8,635 bases of DNA from JAAOZN01 sp964421575 (GTDB lineage Archaea > Thermoproteota > Nitrososphaeria > Nitrososphaerales > JAAOZN01). Positions 5,351 through 8,635 of the stretch are shown piece after piece. A model generated the notes under the pieces. It worked only from the letters and a program-made list of their open reading frames with translations. It was not told the origin of the DNA and made no database searches. The position numbers were made by a program, and so were the translations under genes. The stretch covers positions 1 through 8,635 of the forward strand of contig CAYQXI010000119.1 of the NCBI GenBank assembly GCA_964421575.1, in the 5' to 3' direction. Each line of letters begins with the position of its first letter. The stretch's first letter is position 1.

Positions 5351-6763
5351 ATGAGTGCGTTCAGAAACTTCGTCTCATCCGTTTCAACGATCTTACCAGA
5401 GGTCCCAAAACCAGCTAGAAAGCCTAGTCTAACAGAGCGCTTCATCTGGACTGCTATCGCTCTCGTTATCTACCTTGTTATGGCTCAGGTTCCACTCTAC
5501 GGTGTTGCAGTCGGAGGTCAAGATACGCTCGCATTTACCAGGATAATATTTGCGTCCGCTCAAGGTACACTTATGGAGCTTGGCATCGGACCAATCGTCA
5601 CAGCTGGTCTTATTCTCCAGCTGCTGAAGGGAGCTGAGATCTTTAAGGTCGATTTTAAGAAGCCTGAGGATAGAGCCCTCTTCACCTCAGCTACCAAAAT
5701 ACTTACCATTATTGTCATCGTAGTAGAGGCTTCGGCTTACATCGCTGGTGGAGCCTTCGGTAGGAACCTCCCCTCGACTACCATCATAATCATACTCGCC
5801 CAGCTCCTATTTGCAGGAATAGTCGTTATGCTACTTGACGAGCTCATACAGAAGGGTTGGGGTATAGGGAGCGGTATATCACTCTTCATCATGGCTGGTG
5901 TGGCCCAGCGCATACTCTGGGACATGTTCAGCATACTACCGACCGGCGAAGGATACTTTGGTGCTATTCCACACGCCATCAACACCACATTAGCAGGTGT
6001 GCCTCACGAAGCTTGGTTCAGACCCCATGGCTTGCCTAGCATCTCAACACTGCTTATCACATTATTGGTTATCCTAGCAATAATCTACATCTCGGGGATT
6101 AGAATCGAAATTCCAATAACCTCTACCAAATACCGAGGCTTCTCAGGCGTATACCCAATCAAGCTGATGTATGTGTCAAACATACCCATCATTTTAACAT
6201 CCGCGTTGATAGCTAACATAACTTTCTTCTCCCAACTACTTTGGAGAAATCTTAATCCAAATAATGATAACCCGATCTTAAACGCTATCGTAACCTTTGA
6301 CCCGACCAATCCAGGAGCAGGACCAACCGGAGGCTTCCTCTACTATATGTCAATTCCAACTTCACCAGATGTAGCAATGGCTGAGCCCATACGCACTGTC
6401 ACCTCGATTCTGATTATGGTGGGATTCGCTGTGCTCTTCGCGAAGATCTGGGTTGAAATCGGTGGGTTATCACCAAAGGCTGTAGCTAAGAGTCTGCTAG
6501 ATGCGAATGTTCAAGTCCCTGGCTTTAGGAGGAGTAGTGTTTCTGTTGAAAGCATCTTGAATAAGTATATTCCAACCTTAACGATAATTAGCGGCGTACT
6601 CATAGGTCTTATAGCAGGGGGTTCACAAGTCCTAGGCGTCTTCGGCTCAGGGATAGGTATCCTCCTTATGGTTGATATCATTCTCAACTACTATCAGATG
6701 CTTATGAGAGAGCAGCTAGAAACTATGATGCCGAGACTGGCTGACTTCTTAGGTAGAGGTTAA
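5351..6763 (+). CDS. secY: Protein translocase channel subunit SecY (Sec61 alpha)
   Basis: SecY forms the protein-conducting channel in the cytoplasmic membrane, working with SecE and Sec-beta and docking directly on the ribosome. The 470-residue product has ten hydrophobic segments, as in the family. TM1 is about 31-52, the plug region about 65-80, and the GIGPIVTAGLILQLL motif (78-92) lines the pore. TM3 lies at about 115-135, TM4 at about 141-161 and TM5 at about 172-190 (GIGSGISLFIMAGVAQ). RIEIPITSTKYRG and PIKLMYVSNIPIILTSALIANI follow (251-290). The cytoplasmic loop with LSPKAVAKSLL and PGFRRSS (about 373-396) carries the conserved ribosome-contacting arginine. The start lacks a clear SD (GCGGGT abuts the ATG), so coupling to L15 seven bases upstream is likely. 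Its stop is interlocked with the convergent downstream gene. Confidence 0.97.
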   Translation: MSAFRNFVSSVSTILPEVPKPARKPSLTERFIWTAIALVIYLVMAQVPLYGVAVGGQDTLAFTRIIFASAQGTLMELGIGPIVTAGLILQLLKGAEIFKVDFKKPEDRALFTSATKILTIIVIVVEASAYIAGGAFGRNLPSTTIIIILAQLLFAGIVVMLLDELIQKGWGIGSGISLFIMAGVAQRILWDMFSILPTGEGYFGAIPHAINTTLAGVPHEAWFRPHGLPSISTLLITLLVILAIIYISGIRIEIPITSTKYRGFSGVYPIKLMYVSNIPIILTSALIANITFFSQLLWRNLNPNNDNPILNAIVTFDPTNPGAGPTGGFLYYMSIPTSPDVAMAEPIRTVTSILIMVGFAVLFAKIWVEIGGLSPKAVAKSLLDANVQVPGFRRSSVSVESILNKYIPTLTIISGVLIGLIAGGSQVLGVFGSGIGILLMVDIILNYYQMLMREQLETMMPRLADFLGRG

Positions 6764-7215
6764 GGATCTAGGGGGTTTAGAAGCAGCTCCACATAATCAT
6801 CTCTCATCTTTCTTTTGTCCCATTTTAACCGAGGCTTTAACTTCACTCTCACAACATCTTCGACACCAGCTCTGATTACACCATCTATAAGGCTCTGTTT
6901 GTCTAGCCTGAGGTAGAGTTTCCCGTGCTCGTCGAGATACTTTTCAACCTCGTTTGCGATTCTCCTCCTATCCGCTTCGTCCATCTTTTGTAGGAGCTGT
7001 TTCCCCCACTCATCAGCCCTACGCCCAGTTAAGTGGATAACATACCTCTTAACCTCGTTACCATAATGCCCCTCTAAAACCGTTTTAGTGAAGTCGAGGG
7101 GGTCCACGTCTAGTGTGTTCGAGAAGATCAATAAGCACCGCTCTTCATCTTCAGTCGCGTGTAAATGAAACGAAACTTCAGCGGAGATAAATGATATCTT
7201 AGGCAAGTATCCCAC
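6760..7215 (-). CDS. RNA-binding protein, PF01877/COG1325 family (predicted exosome-associated)
   Basis: This archaeal family is annotated as a predicted exosome subunit or RNA-binding protein from genome context; I recall its fold being grouped with ribosomal protein L5. The biochemical role is not firmly established. The 151-residue product has all the family landmarks: SFHLHATEDEERCLL (15-29), GHYGNEV (49-55), an Arg/Lys-rich helix around 64-92, LYLRLDKQSLIDG (100-112) and EDVVRVKLKPRLKWDKRK towards the C-terminus. It has no membrane segment and is probably cytoplasmic. The GTG start has no SD. A TATA-like GATATA lies at about -29 to -24 (plus-strand 7239-7244), which fits a leaderless mRNA. 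TTG 7206 is a possible later start. It is convergent with secY, sharing TTAA for both stops. Confidence 0.88.
   Translation of the reverse strand: MGYLPKISFISAEVSFHLHATEDEERCLLIFSNTLDVDPLDFTKTVLEGHYGNEVKRYVIHLTGRRADEWGKQLLQKMDEADRRRIANEVEKYLDEHGKLYLRLDKQSLIDGVIRAGVEDVVRVKLKPRLKWDKRKMRDDYVELLLNPLDP
6804..6826 (+). terminator. Possible oligo-T terminator of the ribosomal operon
   Basis: A pyrimidine-rich, T-rich stretch (TCTTTCTTTTG near 6808-6817, then ATTTT at 6822-6826) lies about 45-60 nt after the secY stop on the plus strand. Archaeal RNA polymerase often stops at oligo-T tracts. It falls inside the convergent gene, where it is antisense to its Lys/Arg-rich C-terminal codons, so it may simply be coding sequence. 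Confidence 0.25.
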
Positions 7216-7285
7216 GCTTTACTCTAATATAGGGCACCTATATCTTTATTCGTAACGGCTGTGCATAGCTCTGTGGTTAGAAGGG
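7216..7285. promoter_or_regulatory. Divergent promoter region
   Basis: These 70 bases separate the minus-strand RNA-binding gene from the plus-strand unknown-kae1 pair. They contain the only strongly AT-rich block in this half of the window (TATA-like sequences at 7227-7249). The minus-strand box GATATA is well placed for a leaderless transcript of the 7215 gene. For the plus strand, TATATCTTTATT (7239-7250) or ATATAG (7227-7232) would give a transcript starting roughly at 7255-7270, with a short leader before TTG 7286. These are inferences from sequence pattern only. Confidence 0.5.
7227..7243. repeat. Perfect 7-bp inverted repeat with 3-nt spacer in the divergent promoter
   Basis: The sequence ATATAGG-GCA-CCTATAT has perfect 7-bp arms (7227-7233 and 7237-7243). 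Each arm contains a TATA-like core, so the same motif is offered to transcription in both directions. It could be two back-to-back TATA boxes, an operator for a dimeric regulator, or both. Confidence 0.6.
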
Positions 7286-7828
7286 TTGAGCATTAAGAAG
7301 ATAGGCAAAGAAATAAAGATAGAGGATCTGTTGGAGGAGCAGCTCAGGCGTGAAATGTTTCTTGAGTCCGGTAAGAAGTTCAGATATATAGATGACTGGG
7401 ACACTGTTATACACTCTGTATATGAAATTCCGATAGAATATGGTGGCTACACAAAGAGGGTTTGCGATCTGAAGTTTCTCAAAGAGATGGTCGACACGCT
7501 GACAAGTGGCGGCTTCGAGGAGGTTAAGCGCTCGGAGAGTAGGAGAAAGCAGATGAGAGAATTCACAAAGACGATGAGTATGTATTATAACTTGATCTTC
7601 AAGATGAAGGATCATAAAGTCGGTTACGGCGCCTTGATCTACTTCCCAGAACTCAACCCACAGCAGCCTGAGAGAAGTAAGGGTATCGTCCTTATGGCGA
7701 AGTGTGTCGTCAAAGGTGGCAATGTTGAATTTACCTACGAGAAGGCTAAGTTTGATGACTTTCTAATAGAGGTTAAGCCCTACATTGAACTCTTAGGCGA
7801 CCTTTATAGGGCGCACAAACCCACTTAG
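7286..7828 (+). CDS. Uncharacterised soluble protein, upstream of kae1
   Basis: I do not recognise this 180-residue protein. No membrane segment, signal peptide or metal-binding cysteine cluster is visible; it has only two cysteines (about 60 and 140). The N-terminal third (1-35) is charged and helical (IKIEDLLEEQLRREMF). It is followed by an aromatic and acidic stretch (RYIDDWDT, then VYEIPIEYGGYT, 33-55), a Lys/Arg-rich helix (79-97) and a likely beta region (GYGALIYFPELNP and KGIVLMAKCVVKGGNVEFTYE, 113-152). It ends in a helix (KFDDFLIEVKPYIELLGDLY). TTG 7286 is the only ordinary start codon between the upstream in-frame stop at 7253 and the ATG at residue 24. There is no well-spaced SD. 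The long, protein-like frame and the kae1 gene 17 nt downstream argue that it is real and co-transcribed. It does not resemble the known KEOPS partners Bud32, Cgi121 or Pcc1. Confidence 0.8.
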   Translation: MSIKKIGKEIKIEDLLEEQLRREMFLESGKKFRYIDDWDTVIHSVYEIPIEYGGYTKRVCDLKFLKEMVDTLTSGGFEEVKRSESRRKQMREFTKTMSMYYNLIFKMKDHKVGYGALIYFPELNPQQPERSKGIVLMAKCVVKGGNVEFTYEKAKFDDFLIEVKPYIELLGDLYRAHKPT

Positions 7829-7835
7829 ATGATGC

Positions 7836-7839
7836 GGAG
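7836..7839 (+). promoter_or_regulatory. Ribosome binding site for kae1
   Basis: GGAG with a 6-nt spacer supports ATG 7846 over the in-frame GTG 7867, which would give the more usual short family N-terminus but has no clear SD of its own. Confidence 0.5.
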
Positions 7840-7845
7840 TAATCT

Positions 7846-8635
7846 ATGCTACCCCGTTTAGACAAGGTGATATATGGCTTAGGTATCGAGTCGACAGCCC
7901 ACACCTTCGGAGCATCCGTAGTCAAATCTACAGGTGAAATCTTATCAGATGCCAAATCCGTCTATACACCTCCAGAAGGCTCCGGCATTCACCCACGAGA
8001 AGCATCCAGACACCACGCTGAGAAGGCCGCTGCTGTGATAGAGGAGGCTCTAAGAGCGGCTGGAATAAGGGCCAGAGACCTTTCCTTTATAGCGTACTCA
8101 GCAGGACCGGGTTTAGGTCCATGTTTAAGAGTCGGCGCCACGGTTGCTAGAGCGTTCGCATCTTACCTTAATTTACCACTAGTACCAGTAAACCACGCGG
8201 TTGGGCATATTGAAATCGCTATACTTGAGGCCGGCTTCGGTGACCCACTTGTTTTGCTAGTTTCAGGTGGGCACACATTAATCTCAGCCCACTCAAAAGG
8301 TAGGTGGAGGATATTCGGCGAGACTCTTGACATAACTATAGGGCAGCTGCTTGACCAGTTCGGTAGAGCAGCAGGCTTTGCTTCACCAGCAGGCAGAAAG
8401 ATCGAAGAGCTTGCGAAATCTGCCAAAAGATACGTAAACCTACCCTACACGGTAAAGGGGAATGATGTCCAGTTCTCAGGCTTATTGACAGCCGCGAAGA
8501 ACCTTTTAGCCTCTGGTGAGTCACTCGAAGATCTGGCATACTCAGTACAGGAGACGGGATTCGCTATGCTTTGTGAGGTAACTGAGCGTGCTCTTGCCTT
8601 TACGGAGAAGCGTGAGCTACTCGTCACCGGCGGGG
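7846..8635 (+). CDS. kae1: tRNA N6-threonylcarbamoyladenosine transferase Kae1, 3'-partial
   Basis: Kae1 is the catalytic subunit of KEOPS; it transfers threonylcarbamoyl from TC-AMP to A37 of ANN-decoding tRNAs (t6A). The frame is open from ATG 7846 to the window end: 263 codons plus one base. Visible motifs are GIESTAHTFG (13-22), the GIHPREASRHHAEKAA block (near 47-62), AGPGLGPCLRVGATVARA, NHAVGHIE with the metal-binding H117 and H121, SGGHT (140-144), and LDITIGQLLDQFGR, whose D170 is the conserved active-site aspartate. LPYTVKGNDVQFSGLLTAA and SVQETGFAMLCEVTERAL follow. The usual GNA-[LVI]-D reads GQLLD here. The last ~60 residues, with the remaining metal ligand, lie beyond the window, as would any fused Bud32 kinase. 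The start could instead be GTG 7867. Confidence 0.96.
   Translation, partial: MLPRLDKVIYGLGIESTAHTFGASVVKSTGEILSDAKSVYTPPEGSGIHPREASRHHAEKAAAVIEEALRAAGIRARDLSFIAYSAGPGLGPCLRVGATVARAFASYLNLPLVPVNHAVGHIEIAILEAGFGDPLVLLVSGGHTLISAHSKGRWRIFGETLDITIGQLLDQFGRAAGFASPAGRKIEELAKSAKRYVNLPYTVKGNDVQFSGLLTAAKNLLASGESLEDLAYSVQETGFAMLCEVTERALAFTEKRELLVTGG

Noticed and set aside
5857..6039. 60-codon plus-strand frame inside secY
   Set aside because: Out of frame within the conserved TM5-TM6 part of SecY; His-rich chance sequence.
7261..7285. Possible SD AGAAGGG for TTG 7286
   Set aside because: It abuts the start codon with no usable spacer, so it was not called as a ribosome binding site.
7277..7615. 112-codon antisense frame opposite the unknown gene
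   Set aside because: This needed care because the plus-strand gene is unrecognised. The plus-strand frame is longer, has a better amino-acid balance, runs with kae1 and follows a promoter-like region; the antisense frame has none of these.
8163..8426. 87-codon antisense frame inside kae1
   Set aside because: The plus strand here encodes unmistakable Kae1 motifs throughout.
1..8635. CRISPR arrays, tRNAs, insertion sequences or phage genes
   Set aside because: No repeated spacer pattern, no cloverleaf-like sequence in the short gaps, no transposase or integrase motifs; nearly every base is within a conserved gene.

Overview
This window is archaeal and holds the distal part of the conserved spc/alpha ribosomal-protein operon, followed by a convergent gene and a second divergent transcription unit. 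The archaeal call rests on the archaeal/eukaryotic-type ribosomal proteins S4e, L32e and L19e placed among the universal ones, a long archaeal L30, an archaeal-type SecY and Kae1 rather than bacterial TsaD. GC content looks mid-40s by eye. The gene order, and the lack of adk/cmk/L14e/L34e straight after secY, hint at a TACK-type archaeon (thaumarchaeal, aigarchaeal or related), but the lineage cannot be fixed from this window alone.

Positions 1-6763, plus strand: S4e (5' end cut by the window edge), L5, S14, S8, L6, L32e, L19e, L18, S5, L30, L15 and SecY. The genes are tightly packed, with ATGA or GTGA stop/start overlaps at L6/L32e, L19e/L18 and L18/S5, a 17-nt overlap at S8/L6, and gaps of 1-19 nt elsewhere. 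The exception is a 73-nt spacer between L30 and L15. Most starts have a Shine-Dalgarno sequence of the GGAGGTGAT type. These SD positions show that S14 and L6 probably start at TTG, and that S8 and L30 start slightly inside their longest open frames. The products are large- and small-subunit ribosomal proteins plus the translocon channel that docks on the ribosome.

Positions 6760-7215, minus strand: a PF01877/COG1325 RNA-binding protein (predicted exosome-associated), convergent with secY. The two stop codons share one TTAA, so there is no intergenic space between them. Positions 7216-7285 are a short divergent promoter region built around a perfect 7-bp inverted repeat of TATA-like sequence.

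Positions 7286-8635, plus strand: an unrecognised 180-residue soluble protein, then kae1 17 nt downstream. Kae1 is the catalytic subunit of the KEOPS complex, which makes the t6A modification of ANN-decoding tRNAs; its 3' end is cut by the window. Nearly everything here therefore concerns translation: ribosome assembly, co-translational export, RNA metabolism and tRNA modification. No tRNA, rRNA, CRISPR array, insertion sequence or phage gene was seen. The window is largely an ordinary housekeeping region. The parts worth a second look are the unknown protein beside kae1, the symmetrical divergent promoter, the interlocked secY terminus and the L30-L15 spacer.
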